Shown in pieces: positions 1 to 12,642 of a DNA stretch of 64,000 nucleotides. Below the pieces are notes generated by a model. The model was not told the origin of the DNA. It worked only from the letters and a program-made list of their open reading frames with translations, and ran no database searches. Numbering within the stretch: position 1 is the first letter of the stretch; each line of letters begins with the position of its first letter. Location of the stretch: the NCBI GenBank assembly GCA_025201345.1, contig JAIXMG010000012.1, positions 434,001-498,000 on the forward strand, given 5' to 3'. The translations under genes and the position numbers were made by a program. This DNA comes from Thamnidium elegans (lineage: Eukaryota > Mucoromycota > Mucoromycetes > Mucorales > Mucoraceae).

Positions 1-41
1 TACTTTTAATGCGTATTGATTTTTTTTTTTTTTTTTTTTAG

Positions 42-2418
42 GTGGTGGTTGGATTCGTGACTCTAAAATCCCTGCTTCCGAATCATGTAAGAAAAACCTT
101 CTTTTATATATATATATATATATATGTATTGACCCTCCCATTATACAGCTGTTGGTACTTTCACCGATTTAAGAAATAATAACTTGGACAGTCTACGCGA
201 TATACTAGAATTAACCTACGATGAACTTCTTACCGGTGCCAAAGAAAAATCGGATGAGGAATTTATAAACCCCAGTCAATCGGATAGAGACCGTAGTAAC
301 TTTAACAAGATCAAATCTTACTATGAAACCTGCATGGACGAAGCAACTATTGATAGTTTAGGCCCTACTCCCTTATTTCCCGATATCAAGAGCCTCCTTG
401 ATAAATTAAACTTTCCTGTTGGTCTCGATAGTCGTTTTACTACTGATCACGTTCGTCAGCTGACAGACGCACTTATTTATCTCGGTAATGAAGGTGTTGA
501 TAACCTTTTCTCATTTGATGTTGGTATTGATGATAAGAACCCTGAAGAATACGTGATCAATATCAATCAACCTGATTTAGGCCTTCCTTCTCGCGAGTAC
601 TATGATCAGGCAGATGTAATAGCTATATATCGCAACGGCTTAATTTCAATCCTTTCTTCCATCTTAGGTAACCCAAAGGACTCGTCTCCTCTTGAAGAAC
701 TTCGTCGTACCAAATTAGCCGAAAACAATCTCAGTATTTTAAGCAATATTGAAATAGAGAATATGGTAGATCGTTATATCGAATTTGAGTCTCATCTTGC
801 CAAAATTACATTAGCAAAGTAAGTACTTTGAAAAAAAAGAGTGAGGAAATATACTTACCCCTTTTTTTCTTTACTTGTAGTGACCAATTCCAAAACCCTA
901 TTGATTTATATAATCCAATGACAATTGCTGAACTTCACCAAAAGTATCCAGTTGTCGATTGGATCAAGCTTATTCGTCGTTTTATCCCAGAAGATGCCTC
1001 ACTTCCAAGCAACGTTATTGTCATTGCTCCCAAGTACATGCAAGACTTAACCGACTGGTTAGTAAATAGCGCGAATCGTGATGATGGTGTTACAACTGAA
1101 AATCTGCGTGAATTCTTTATTATCAAGACCATTTTAGCCAATATTGGTTATATAGACAAACCCAACCGCGATTTGTACCGTAACATGATTGGAAAGATCT
1201 CTAGTGGTGCGACTGAAACCCCTCCTCGTTCTCGTATCTGTATCGGACAAACCAGTAACACGTTTGGACAGCTCTTGGGCCGTTACTTTGTCATGAAGAA
1301 ATTTGGTGGCGAAAGTGAACGTAAACAAGCTGCAAAGTTTTTAGATAATATTACTTCTTCTTGGAAATCAAGATTGCAAGACGTCAGCTGGTTGGATTCC
1401 GAAACTCGTTCTCGCGCTCTTGAAAAAGTTAGCAAGTTAAAGCACAAGGAGGCCTATAGTCTTGCTAACCCCGATGACAGATCTCCTGAATCTCTTGCAC
1501 AGTATTATAATGGCATTGAAGTTACCCCTAAAGAATACTATAAAACTCAGCAATCTGCTTTTCAATGGTCTTTGAAAAAGGAATGGAAGGATATTGGTCA
1601 AAAAGTCAACAAAGATATCTGGTATATGGATCCTCATGAAGTAAATGCTTATTATACACCTACCTTTAACGAGATTGTTATACCTGCAGGTATCTTACAA
1701 AGCCCTTTCTATGATTCTGATTTACCTCGCTATCTTAACTATGGCGGTATCGGTGTTGTTATTGGTCACGAAATTACAGTAAGTATTAGTACTATTTGCT
1801 TTTTTTTTTTTTGGTAAATACTAACAATTAAATATATATAGCATGCTTTTGATAACTCTGGACGTCTCTATGACGGTGATGGTCGATTAAATTCTTGGTG
1901 GACCAATGCTACAGCCACAGCTTTCGAACAGAAGAGTCAATGTTTCATTGATCAATATGGTAAATTTATAATTGATGGACCCAACAATAGTAAATACAAT
2001 GTCAACGGCAAGGTAAAAAAAAAAATAAAAAAAAATACACATTAATTTAAAAGAATACTTATACTCTTGTCCGCAATAGATGACATTAGGTGAGAACTTG
2101 GCAGATAACGGTGGTATCAATGCAGCATTTATGTCTATGCGTAAATCATTATCAGAAGATCCAGAAAATAACTTGGCCTTACCTGGTCTAGAATCGTTAT
2201 CCCCTGAACAATTATTCTTTATTAACTTTGGCCGAGTCTGGTGTTCTAATATGCGACCAGAGATGGCAGTACAACGAGTCTTGAATGATGTCCATTCACC
2301 TGCCAAAGCTAGAGTTAATGCTGCAGTTCAAAATAATCCAGAATTCGCTAAAGCATTTAAGTGTGGTGCACCTGGTTCTCGTGAAATGAATCCAGTTGAT
2401 AAGTGTTCTATATGGTAA
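42..2418 (+). CDS. M13 family zinc metallopeptidase (neprilysin/ECE-like), 5' partial
   Basis: Exons read 42-86, 149-818, 881-1778, 1842-2012 and 2080-2418; the N-terminus lies left of the window. The first exon gives the CGGWI...IP segment typical of the start of the M13 ectodomain. The zinc site HEITH is built from two exons (HEIT | H, intron 1779-1841) and is followed by AFDNSGRLYDGDG. The third zinc ligand and its aspartate lie in GENLADNGG at the start of the last exon. The protein ends CSIW, the conserved C-terminal Cys-x-x-Trp of neprilysins. M13 enzymes are usually type II membrane or secreted peptidases that trim short peptides. Any membrane anchor is outside the window. The catalytic residues seen are intact. 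Family is near certain; substrate is unknown. Confidence 0.93.
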
Positions 2419-2922
2419 TTCATTACGTACGCATACAACACAACACAATATAACATGTCAATTAGAAATATCAAATTTATAAGAAAAAAAAAACTCCTTA
2501 ATAATAAAAAACGTTCTACATAGTTAAGCGATGAAAAAGAAGAGCGTAAAGAAATAAACTTATTAGCTCCTATTGTTTGTCTACTATTTTTTTATAGTAA
2601 GTTAGAAAATGAATTGCCACCTTAGAAAAAGAAAGAGCAAGCGAAAGTATTCGCAGTTTATATAAAAAAAAATATGCAGATTTATTTACTTTTGATATCT
2701 ACTCAAAAATCGGGATACTTCCAATCATTTGTTTATAAACAAAAACGACCTCGATTTTTTTTTCTACCCACATCCCAAATAATACTTTTTCGCTTGTTTG
2801 TAAGGAAATAAACACGAATTATTTTTTTTTAATTTTATTTTATTTTATTTTTTGATGCAAAAGTAATGTATACACACAATGAAAGGAATAAATAATATGG
2901 GCTTTTCTTGTTCTAAAAAAAA
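2419..2922. other. Intergenic 3'-3' region between convergent genes
   Basis: AT-rich spacer between the stop of the M13 peptidase and the stop of the chitin synthase. It contains several AATAAA-like words (around 2550 and 2810 on +, for example) and homopolymer runs, as expected for two 3' UTRs. I see no coding potential or RNA gene. Confidence 0.6.
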
Positions 2923-5900
2923 TTAATGGAAAGGGGATTGGGCTCTGTACTGACCAGGCGGGGGTGTATGATATCCCATCATAGGAGACGCCATCACGGG
3001 AGGCGGTGTAGCATACCCAGCTTGCTGATACGGTGGTAAATTAAACGCTGGCGACCCACCTCGAATCGACTGAGGCTGCATCATATACGGCTGATTGCTC
3101 GCATGATTGTTATACTGTCCACCCGGTCTACTTGTATAACTCTGTTGACTGTAGTAAGTGCCTTGACTGTATCCAGACCGTTGCGACCCGTGCGATCCAA
3201 CCGAAGCGTTATCATTAAAGTAATTACCACCGCCATCCTCATCATCATACAAACTCTTTTCATACTCATCCCATGTCAATAATGGAATTGACTTACGATC
3301 GAATTTACCCTCTTCCGCCATCACCAATTTCTTTCCTTTATCGCCCATGACAACACGCGTATTACCCCACGAGAAATCGTCGAAATGCCAGTACGAGTAA
3401 ATAGGAATCATGAATGAAAAGACGGGGATAGCAAAGATGGATACAATCATCCAAATAATATGCTCCCATTTTCTATGCAGTAAAAAGATGAGTGCTTGTA
3501 GACCGTAGACACCAGCGATAGTAATAATGGACATCATTGGCACACCTGAAGTAGATGTAGCCAGGGTATAAATAAGATACACGAGGTACCCAACAATAGC
3601 AGGTTGAACCAACGTACTGAACAAATCAAGCATCACTACAAACCGCATAGAGAAACAACAGAACCCACAAAGTTGAGGCAAGAACACCAATTCACCTAAA
3701 TTATGAATTGTCGAATTAATCCAACGACGACGCTGGGACAATAAGACGCTCCATTGATCAGGAGCATTCGTTGCACATTTAGCATCAGATACAAATTTGG
3801 TCTTATAATTAGGGAAATGTTTCAAAATAAGTGTTGTCAAGTACCGATCTTCACCTAAATGCAGCAGATTTTTCTTGTGCAAGGTATCCACCTTATTGAT
3901 CGAATAATCTTCCAAGATTTGGTTTGAGATCAACAAAGGTTGGTTTTTTAAGGGTGCACGAATACGGTACATACAGAAACAACCTGGTAAACAAGTAACT
4001 GACCCAAACAGAGATTCAAACGCCTTGATAAGGTAATGAGAAATAAAGTATTCGTATACTTGAATCATTGTCACCCAACTATCCTTTTCATTCGACAACA
4101 CAGTTTCTCCGCACAACCCAATGATCTTTGCATCGTGCGCAAACACAGATACCATACGATTCAATCCATCCGGCATGACCTCCGTATCCGCATCCACCAT
4201 CAGCACATATTCATAAAACACCGGGTTGACACCAATCACATTTTTAATTTGATGGTAGAGTTCTAACTCCATAGGCGTCATGGGGGAATTAAAATGTACC
4301 TTGTTCAAGAAGCTCATCAAGATCAACTGACTATCACGTTTACCACGATTACCCGGCTTTTGTCTTTCTGACGGCTTTCCCACTTTCGATACCACAATGT
4401 AAGGTACAACGTGACCACGACACTCGTATAACCCCGAATACACCTTACCCATATTATGTTGCTTTTGCCCTTCACCCACCGAGAAGAATGAAAGTGCTTC
4501 AGGATCCGTGCGAGAATTCACGCCCAAGATATCCAGCACAATGCGGGACGTGGGTCTATCATTACCGCCGCCAATGACCATACCATCGCAAATAATAAAT
4601 AGCAATTTACGTTTATCGTCGTACTGCAACGCCGCAATGGAATCAATTGTCTTTCTCAACTCATCTTCGCCCTCTGTATAACAAGGCACTTGGCACACAA
4701 CAAACTTCTCCTGTTTCTCAGGCTCACGACGTGTACGAAACTGCAACGCCGCCAAAAACTTGAACACAATAATGGAGCAAAGAAAGATTGTGACGATCAG
4801 CAACAAGTACTCTGCAAATAAACAACGAGCCGAGTTACGTTGATCAACGGCACCCGCAAAATACAAGTTTCGTAAGCAGACACGTTGACGTAATTTTACT
4901 TCATCAGATAGAGGCAGCGCGTTCCAGTTATCCGTGATATCTTCGCCCGCCTTTTGAGAGAATAAGGAGACAATAGCGTTATCGAGAAAGAACATTTCTT
5001 CGTTAGGAGGCTGCGGTTCACCGGGTGGTGCATCAAACCGACGCCCTCCTAAAATATACTGCGTAATATCGTAGATGTTGCCGTCCAATATAGCCCATTG
5101 GCGTGGAGTACGCACACCAGAGACGTCGGAAGGATTCACTGCTTGCTGATGAACTTCTTTAGGACTGTACCCCATGGTCCCCATCTTATATGCATCTCTT
5201 AAAAACGTCATTTGCTGAAAGTACCAGTCTGGACGATTATCACCACTGTTTGGTAGAAAGTTATGGTATCTGGCATTAGCGTCAGTTAAATTCGTATTAT
5301 ACTCCAGCACGATATAGGGCGAGACAGATCCAGTGACACCTTGACAAAGCGCCGATACCTGTACCGGGAACAACTGCGTAGCATCTCTTCCACCGTAATC
5401 CAAAATAGCCGAAGTAGGGATTACAGAGCTAGCCCAATGCCTCGGTGCGAATTTTGTCAGGTCAAAAACCTCACCACGAATCGCCACATACGCGTTATCT
5501 TCCTCTGCGTGGTTCTGCAGTTCCGACGTCGAATACACGTTTTGATGAGGACACACCAATTTTCCAAAAAATACCAAGAACCAAATGATAAAACCAGACG
5601 TACACAAAATACAAAGACACAGTGTCATCTTCTCTCGCCACGCGATTTGAATATCAGGTCGTTTCATCTTACCGCAGCACACCAAGAAAAAAGTAGGGAT
5701 CCACCACGTCGAAAACCAGACAAAGTTTAACCAGTTGCGACGTGAACGAGATAGCTTTTCGTCGTCTTCTTCGGGAGCCTCTTCTTCTACGACACCACCG
5801 GTGGGCGTAAACTGTTTTAATTCAGCAGTCGCTGGTTTCCCGTAGACATCTGAACCGTACTGTGAATCGGTATCGTAGTGGCTGCTCTGTTGGTATGAGC

Positions 5901-8620
5901 GATGGTACTCGTCGTCGGAGAGAAACGAGCGCTGATCGTCGGTATAAATAGATCCTGCTGCAGGAGACGCTCCTCGTCTAGGTAGCGGCAGCCCAGCGGC
6001 AGTCGCGATGGCCGCTGCGTCATGACGCCGATCGGATAGCGAATAATCTGATTTAGGCAGCAGAAACTCCGTGTTGGACCCAAACGATAAATTCGATAAA
6101 GAGTCTGCACTTTGATCGTGATCCATGTGCATCATGGGTGTCTGTAAAGTAGCCATATTGTCATTGATACGTTTATCTTCCTTTTGTTTTCTTTGTTCGT
6201 CTTTTTCAACTGTACGTAGCTCGTCTTCTAAACTTTGCCAAACTGCTTCATTTAAAAAGATCTAAGAGAAATGGTTACCAAAAACGGTAATAATAAGATC
6301 TATATATAAATATTTATTACCTTTGTGGAACCTAAATCCACTTGTTCTGATGACCAAGCAAACAATGCAATTGCAGACTCGCACTGATCTTTAGCGTCTC
6401 CAGAGAGCCTATCTACGCCCTTTTCACCCATCGTATTTGTATACCGGTCCAAAAACTCGTCGTGAAAAAACGTCGCTGTGTAATGAACTGCTAACCGCTG
6501 ACATACTTGCGGGATCCCAAACGCTCTTATTTGTGCACGCACACGGTTACCGTCAAACTGGTTAGGCGCCCCATGATCATTGGGTCGAATGCAAAAGATA
6601 AACCAAGGTACAGTTTCATCCAACGTAGTAAACAAGTCGTCTAACACTGTATTCATTTGTGATAGCAACATGGAAACGTTTCTTTTTGCAATTGTGGCTG
6701 AAGTTTCATCTAGAATGGGTTCCAATGTACTCTTCCTACGCATGGTTGATTTTGTTCTGCGCATGGAGGGACCACGTAACGGACCAGACGGTTGCTGTGC
6801 ACTCAAGATAGCGTCTGTTTGTTTGGGATGGGTTTCTGTCTTTACGTTGCTATCTGCAAATAACTCCAGCAAGAAGCTGTTGTATGAGGCTGGTGCTGTT
6901 TCACTTCCACGGACCAGTTGGACCAAATCCGCATTTAAGCTATCTCTATTTGACTCCAAAAAGCTTGTAGGATTGTAACTCACTAAGCCTGAAAAATGCT
7001 GAATCGAAAACAAACGTTGACCTGATTCGGATGATTTTAAACTAAAGGAAGCATGATTACTGTTATATTTTGCAAACGTGTCCAGTATACTTAAATCGTT
7101 TGAGCTAGTTGATTTTGCATGGTGGTTTATAATGTCTATGAGACCATGTTTGGGTCTTGTTAATAGTTCTACACACGCCTGATTATCGAAATAAGGTACA
7201 TCAGATACAGACAATCCTTCTGTACGGTACTCTTCTACATCGACTTCAAAGATAGTGTGCTGACAAAAGTTCTGTAATCGTTCGTTGGCCAAGTTGACAC
7301 AAAACGAGTTGAAATCAGTTGAGTGAATCCTGGGGCCAGGTAAATCTAGAATACCGATAAAGTTATGTACAGTCTCACAGCATAATTTTGAATTGATGTA
7401 TTCCACCAGCCAAGTGAATAACAAAGAATATAAAGCCTTTACGATATCATCCCTTTGTTTAGAAGCACCTGCAGCATCCAAAATAAGCGTCGTCACATCC
7501 TTTTTAATTAATTGCGTCTTGTACGTTAAAACGTTTTGTAATGCTTGAGGATCAACACCCAAGAAATCCGCACATAAATCCAACGTAGCTGTATTCTTTA
7601 CAAACGCTGCTTCTTGTGCAGTAGCATCATCCGTAAATTCCAATTGACCTAAATGTAATAAACAAGCAAGGAATTGCCAGATACGAGCTTGATATTTCTT
7701 ATTGATACCTAACGTTCTCATTGCCTGCTTTAAAGTTTTAAACTGAGACGCTTCACCACCCATTGCAGCCATTTGTCTTGGAATATAACGATACACACCA
7801 TCATCCTCCTCCAGCTGCAACAAGGCTTTTTCTTCCGCAGAGGTACCAGCTAACAATTGGTAGAATATATGAAAGGTTTGTTCATTACCAGGGCAACGAG
7901 TGACACGAGATTTATCTAAGAGGTAATTGAGCAGTTTTGCACCGACCATACGACCCCGCTCGTTAAATTGTAATTCCAAGTACTTTCCAAATCGAGAAGC
8001 ATTTATGTTTAAACTCGTACGAGCATTACCGAATGCTTCTAAAACCACTTGAATGTTTGTTATTTGGGCTTGTAATTTGGATTCCTTTTTATGACTTGAG
8101 AGTTGAACAAGGTGGTTTAATGTAAGCTTGAACGATTCTGTTTTACCACTTCCTGATTCACCACTAATAAATGATATAAATAAAAAAGGTTTAATTGCCG
8201 CCAATCAATATACTTTTTTGTTCTCCCAAACCCCTTTTTTTTTCTTTGCTCCAAAAAAATCTTTTTGCACCCCCTCTTTTACAAAAAAAGAAAAAGAAAA
8301 AAGATTGCTTTGTAATTAACTTACTTTAATATTAAAGATTGATCAATACCAGTACGCCTCATATGTAAATAGGCTTGATTTGTTAACTTGTAAATATGAG
8401 TAGGTAATGGTTCTAATAGGTCTGATCCAGTGTCTTTATATTCAGCCACATACTGAACACTTTGAATTGGTAACAGTTTATAAGGGTTTAAAGCAACCAA
8501 TGCTGAATCACTTATTCGAGAATAAATGATATTGTTTTGAAATCCATTCTTTAAGCAACTTGTAACTGTATCTTCAGTGAATTCCGATTGATGAAACAAG
8601 TCAAACTTGTTTCTCGTCAT
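2923..8620 (-). CDS. Chitin synthase with N-terminal myosin motor-like domain
   Basis: Three exons (8620-8325, 8163-6321, 6261-2923) give about 1825 residues in one frame; the inner ATG at 6156 is not the start. Residues 1 to about 720 are myosin-head-like, with the P-loop GESGSGKTES built across intron 1 and a switch-I-like NASRFGKYLEL. The switch II region reads ILDLPGPR, without the usual Gly-Phe-Glu. Two membrane segments follow (around WLNFVWFSTWWIPTFF and LCLCILCTSGFIIWFL), then a cytochrome b5-like segment. The family-2 glycosyltransferase core follows, with QVPCYTEGEDEL, DADTEVMPDG, EDRYL and the signature QRRRW, then C-terminal membrane helices. The tail is rich in Gln, Ser, Tyr and Pro; I see no DEK_C domain, which many class V enzymes carry. 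It makes cell-wall chitin at the plasma membrane, probably at the hyphal tip. The fusion is clear; class V versus VII is inference. Confidence 0.95.
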
Positions 8621-8786
8621 TTTTTTTTGCAGTGTAAAAAAAAAAAAGGAGAGTGAAAGAAAGAAAGAAAAAAGAGGAAAAAGAAAAAAATTTATTTAAT
8701 ACACACAACACAGGCACACACTTTAATACACACTTTTCACACACATAAAAATAATAATAATAAGGGGTAGAGACATGATTGGAGCA

Positions 8787-9837
8787 TTAAAATCTAACTT
8801 TTCTCTTCCGACCAGTAAACTTGGAATCATTGGCAACAATCTTATCACCTCTATCTCTGGCGACCTTCTTCTTGTTATTAATCCAATCTTTACCCTTAAT
8901 AGCAGTACGATTTGTTTTTCTCTTTCTAGCGACTTGTCTACGCTTTTCATATTGAATGGATCTTCCTTCATCAGGGTGCAATTCACCGTCAGCTCCTAAA
9001 GCTGAAGGCATTTGATTCTTCTTGCCAGATTGTACACCAGCAAACAAACAAAGATAATATTTCTTTGCCTTTTTAGAATTAGGATAATCAACTAAAAGAC
9101 CACCTTCAAAACCACACTTTGTTGCTACGTCAATCAATAATTGAATTTGATCATCGTTTTCAGGATAAAATTGAAATACTGCTCTTGCTCCTTTATCTAA
9201 AGCAGCATATAATGTTGTGAAAAATCGTTGAATTCTAGCTTTAGGTCTATTGATTGTCTTGTCTGCATTACAAAGCCATTGTAATACCGAAACACTATTT
9301 ATTTGTTTGATTAGCCCTTATTTTGATTATGTATTCATTTCATTTTATTATTTACTAACCTAATACAGCCATCAAATGTACCTGGTCTAAATGCCATACC
9401 TTGTCCAGCATCTTGTAAAAATAAATCTCCTTCTACTTCTCTTTCATTGGCTACATCCAACATGGCAGGTGAAATATCCATACCAACCCAAGTATGACCT
9501 TCTTCTTCTAAAATCTCTCCACTAAGCCCAGAACCACATCCGATATCTAACAAGTATTTGGGTCCTTCGGTTAAATTTAATAATTCAAGTGCTCTGTATG
9601 CCATCTCTGCTTGAATAGCTGTAATACGTGAACTAAGAGTAAAAAAAAAAAAATTGTTATTTTGACCTGTCAATATCTACGGGTATTCTTCTTTCTTACT
9701 TGTCAGTATATTTTCTGGCTTCATCGTCACCGTAAAACTATTTTTTTTATTGGTTAATTCCTTTTTTTTTTTTTACTGTTGCTTTGCTTTTTTTAGCTTA
9801 CAATTTCTGGGGGCGCAATGTGTTCAGGACGAGACAT
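8787..9837 (-). CDS. BUD23: 18S rRNA (guanine-N7) methyltransferase Bud23
   Basis: Four exons: 9837-9802 ([12 protein letters not shown]), 9737-9700 ([12 protein letters not shown]), 9632-9360 and 9294-8787. Phases match throughout. The protein has the SAM-binding loop [12 protein letters not shown], then [12 protein letters not shown], and [16 protein letters not shown]. The C-terminal half is the basic WBS_methylT tail, ending RKRKVRF. In yeast and humans (WBSCR22) this enzyme, with Trm112, methylates a G in 18S rRNA during 40S assembly. The gene is divergent from uS13m with a 238-bp shared promoter, so both neighbours serve ribosomes. The short first exons are typical of this genome. Very confident identification. 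Confidence 0.94.
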
Positions 9838-9919
9838 TTTTCTTCTAGTTAGTAAAGAGGTAAAAAAAAAAAAGCCTGCAAAAAAAGAAGGGAGAAAAAA
9901 AAAAAAAAAAAAAAAGACT

Positions 9920-9969
9920 TGTGACTATTGTCCTGCGAGACCTTGCACTCCCAATCAAAGGGTGGCTTT
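9920..9969 (+). promoter_or_regulatory. HomolD/HomolE-like words in the BUD23 / uS13m divergent promoter
   Basis: TGTGACT at 9920-9926 and AGGGTGGCTTT at 9959-9969 lie between two divergent ribosome-related start codons. The same two words in the same order occur in the PES1/RPS22 intergenic region. TGTGACT is most of the reverse complement of the fission yeast HomolD box (CAGTCACA). AGGGTGG resembles HomolE (ACCCTACCCT, reversed). The functional assignment is inference. Confidence 0.45.
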
Positions 9970-10075
9970 GATTTTTATTGCGTTCCCGACAAGCGTCTGT
10001 ACCTTGTGTATTTTTTATATATAAACTAGGGTCAGTCTGGGCTAAAAAAAAGTATCCTTTTTTTTTATTCATATA

Positions 10076-10647
10076 ATGTTGCATTTACTTGGTGTCAATT
10101 TACCTGACAGAAAGATTGTCACGTAAATAAAAATATCAAAAAAAAAAAAACTTAACTCGATTCTAACACCAACTATTTTATTAATTCTAGTACAGCACTT
10201 CAATATTTTTACGGTATTGGTGAACCCACAGCTGTTAAATTATGTCAAAAGTTGTCCATTCCCGAAACTTTGAAAGTTGTCGAATTAAGTGAAAGCCAAG
10301 TCAATGAATTAACCAACACATTAGCCAACATGACTATCGAAACCGATTTAAAGAGACAAGTGAGAGAACAAGTCATGCATCATCGTAATATTAACAACTA
10401 TACTGGAAGAAGACATGCCATGAGTTTACCTGTTCGTGGACAAAGAACTAGAAATAACGCAAAGAACGCAAAGAAGTTGAACGGTAGATGGGTTCAACGT
10501 AGAGGTTTCTCAATGTAAATAATTTTTTATTTATTTGTTGTGTGTCTGTATTATATATAACTTTTTTTTCTTTTTTTTTTAAAAAATAGGTGGACACAAA
10601 TGCAACAAGGACCTTTAAATAACTTTTTAGAAAAGTTCAACATGTAG
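10076..10647 (+). CDS. Mitochondrial small ribosomal subunit protein uS13m (S13 family, Sws2-like)
   Basis: Exons 10076-10122 (MLHLLGVNLPDRKIV), 10191-10514 and 10590-10647 give 142 residues. The chain follows the bacterial-type S13 pattern: LLGVNLPDRKIV, then ALQYFYGIGEPTAVKLC, LKRQ...HHRNI, and the signature TGRRHAMSLPVRGQRTRNNAKN. The bacterial-type sequence and the absence of a cytosolic uS13 pattern indicate the mitochondrial ribosome. Intron 2 starts inside the final ATG (AT|GTAAAT), so an unspliced message stops at once after GFSM, whereas splicing adds WTQMQQGPLNNFLEKFNM. Either C-terminus is possible; the good acceptor and correct phase favour the longer form. Confidence 0.88.
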
Positions 10648-10782
10648 TAATAATTAATATAATAAAAAAAAGAGAGAATAAGAAAAAAAAAATGTGTATG
10701 TGTGTCTGTGTAAAATACTGAAAATAATGCGAACTAAAAAGAAAAAGGAGAAAAAGAAAGGGGGGTATTTTTACTATGTGAT

Positions 10783-11985
10783 CTAGTCTTGCTGACCACC
10801 GTTACAAGTTATAAAACGAACAAAGTTTTTCCAAAAGCCATGTTCTTTATGTTTATGTGGTTTTGAGGGATCAGTGAGGGGTACGTAAGCAGGTGTACTA
10901 GGCATATCTGTAGTAGATTTGTTAATTGCAACTGGAGTTTTTGTCCGTTTACTATTTTGATTTTTTGGTTGATGATGAGCATTAGATCTTCTAGCACGAG
11001 CTTCTCTTAATTGTTTGAAACGGTTCTATATATATAAATGTCTTTAGAAACTCCTATTCAAAAATAATATACTCCTTTAATATATTGTACTTTACCTCCC
11101 ATCCTTTACCATCGTTCAATAAAACCCAATCATAAACACTATCATCTTTTTCACCTTGTCGTTCCAACACTTTATCAAACAGTTCTCTTAAAAAGTCATA
11201 ATCTGGAGTTTCTTCAAACCCTAATTTACGAACATATTGAAGGTAAATACCAAATTCTTCAGGAAAGGATCCACATAAATCTTTAACCGAAGTCGATTGT
11301 TTCTTTTCTCCAATCTTTTCATATTTTTGTTTATTTGTTGCTGCTTTTAATCCTTGCCATGGTAAGGAGCCTCTTAAAAAGTACATGAATACATGACCTA
11401 AAGCTTCTAAATCATCTCGTCTTGATTGTTCTTAAGGAGAGAGAGTAAAAAAAAAACATGTTATGAGATTGCTTCCCCTTTTATATTATTTGTATATATT
11501 TTTATATATCTACCTCTTCCTAAATGCGTATTGATACTCATGTATCTTGCAGTACCAGATAAACTCCTGCGTTCTCTATAAGGAATATGCTTCTTTGTCT
11601 TTGGATCACGATATAACTTTGCCATACCATAATCTACTAAAAAGACCATATTTGCATATTTCGTTCCCGGTCTTCCAATTAAAAAGTTATCAGGTTTAAT
11701 ATCTCTATAGATCAAGTTACGTTCATGAACACTTTGAACACGGGATATCTAAAATAACAATAATTGAGTTTAAATATATATATATAATATACATTGTTAA
11801 GGTTACATACCATTTGTTTTGCCACCATAGCAACCGTTTTTATAGTCAATTTACGAGAACACATATCAAACAAATCTTCGAGACTAGGTCCTAATAAGTC
11901 AATCACTAAAACATTATGAAGTCCTTCATGACCAAAATAATAAGCACTTGGAACGCCAGCTTTTTTTTTTTAATTAAAAAGGGTT

Positions 11986-12021
<36 letters not shown>

Positions 12022-12269
12022 GTATACTTACAAGTGCCAGCAAGTATTTTATATGTTCTATATTCATCTCTCAATTGTGGAACTTCTGACTTTCTTGGCT
12101 CAAACTTGATAGCAACTGATTGGTTATTTAATAAATTTAAGCCTTCATAAATAACTCCAAAACTGCCTTCTCCCAATTTTTTTCCAACTTGGTAATGACT
12201 ACCAACAATTGTACTGGCCGTAGACGTATTACTGTGGCTACTAGACTTATCTGCCTGTGTTTTTTCCAT
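10783..12269 (-). CDS. Casein kinase 1 family Ser/Thr kinase (Yck1/2-like)
   Basis: Five exons (12269-12032, 11959-11811, 11748-11514, 11430-11096, 11025-10783) give 399 residues. The kinase domain begins [22 protein letters not shown]. It contains [18 protein letters not shown] (the CK1 lysine region), [11 protein letters not shown], the catalytic [23 protein letters not shown] in place of DFG (CK1s vary here) and [14 protein letters not shown]. These wordings are closest to plasma-membrane Yck kinases. The tail is short and basic and ends [10 protein letters not shown]. It lacks the C-terminal Cys-Cys that is palmitoylated in yeast Yck1/2, so location may differ. It is divergent from the multicopper oxidase. 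Family sure; subfamily probable. Confidence 0.93.
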
Positions 12270-12642
12270 CTTGCTATTTTAAAAATGTAAAAAGAAAAAA
12301 AAAAAAAAAAAAAAAAAGAGAGAGAAAAACAAAAAAAAAGAGAAAAGAGAAAAAATCACAAAAAAAACATCTTTTTTTTTTGCACGAGAAAAAAAAAAGA
12401 AAAAAAGAGGAGTTTAAACTACATTTTAAAAAAAAAGTGTCAAATCAGGCCATTTATAAGGAGAAAGTTCAATCCTTGTATAAAATGAAATCATACGCGG
12501 GAAAAAAAACTTTCAAAGGAATGCTTCATTAGGAAATATACTAGTTGTATTGTTCACAATACCACTATAAGTACCTGTCAAAAAAAAAATACTTTTTCTT
12601 TTACTTCTTTCTGACTCCCATTTAATCCGGGAATTTTTTAAA
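12270..12642. other. Divergent promoter region, purine-rich
   Basis: Lies between the casein kinase start (-) and the multicopper oxidase start (+). It is dominated by A-runs and GA tracts on the + strand. An open frame made only of Lys and Arg runs through it and is not a gene. No specific operator was recognised. Confidence 0.5.

Noticed and set aside
6156..6156. Separate chitin synthase gene starting at the ATG at 6156, apart from a myosin-like gene.
   Set aside because: Intron 6320-6262 joins the motor exon to IFLNEAVWQSLEDEL in frame, as in known myosin-motor chitin synthases, so it is one gene.
9818..10024. Plus-strand frame rich in Lys ([11 protein letters not shown]...).
   Set aside because: It is antisense to BUD23 exon 1 and otherwise an A-run in the shared promoter.
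12257..12532. Plus-strand Lys/Arg-rich frame.
   Set aside because: Produced by poly-A and GA tracts in the CK1/oxidase promoter; no domain.
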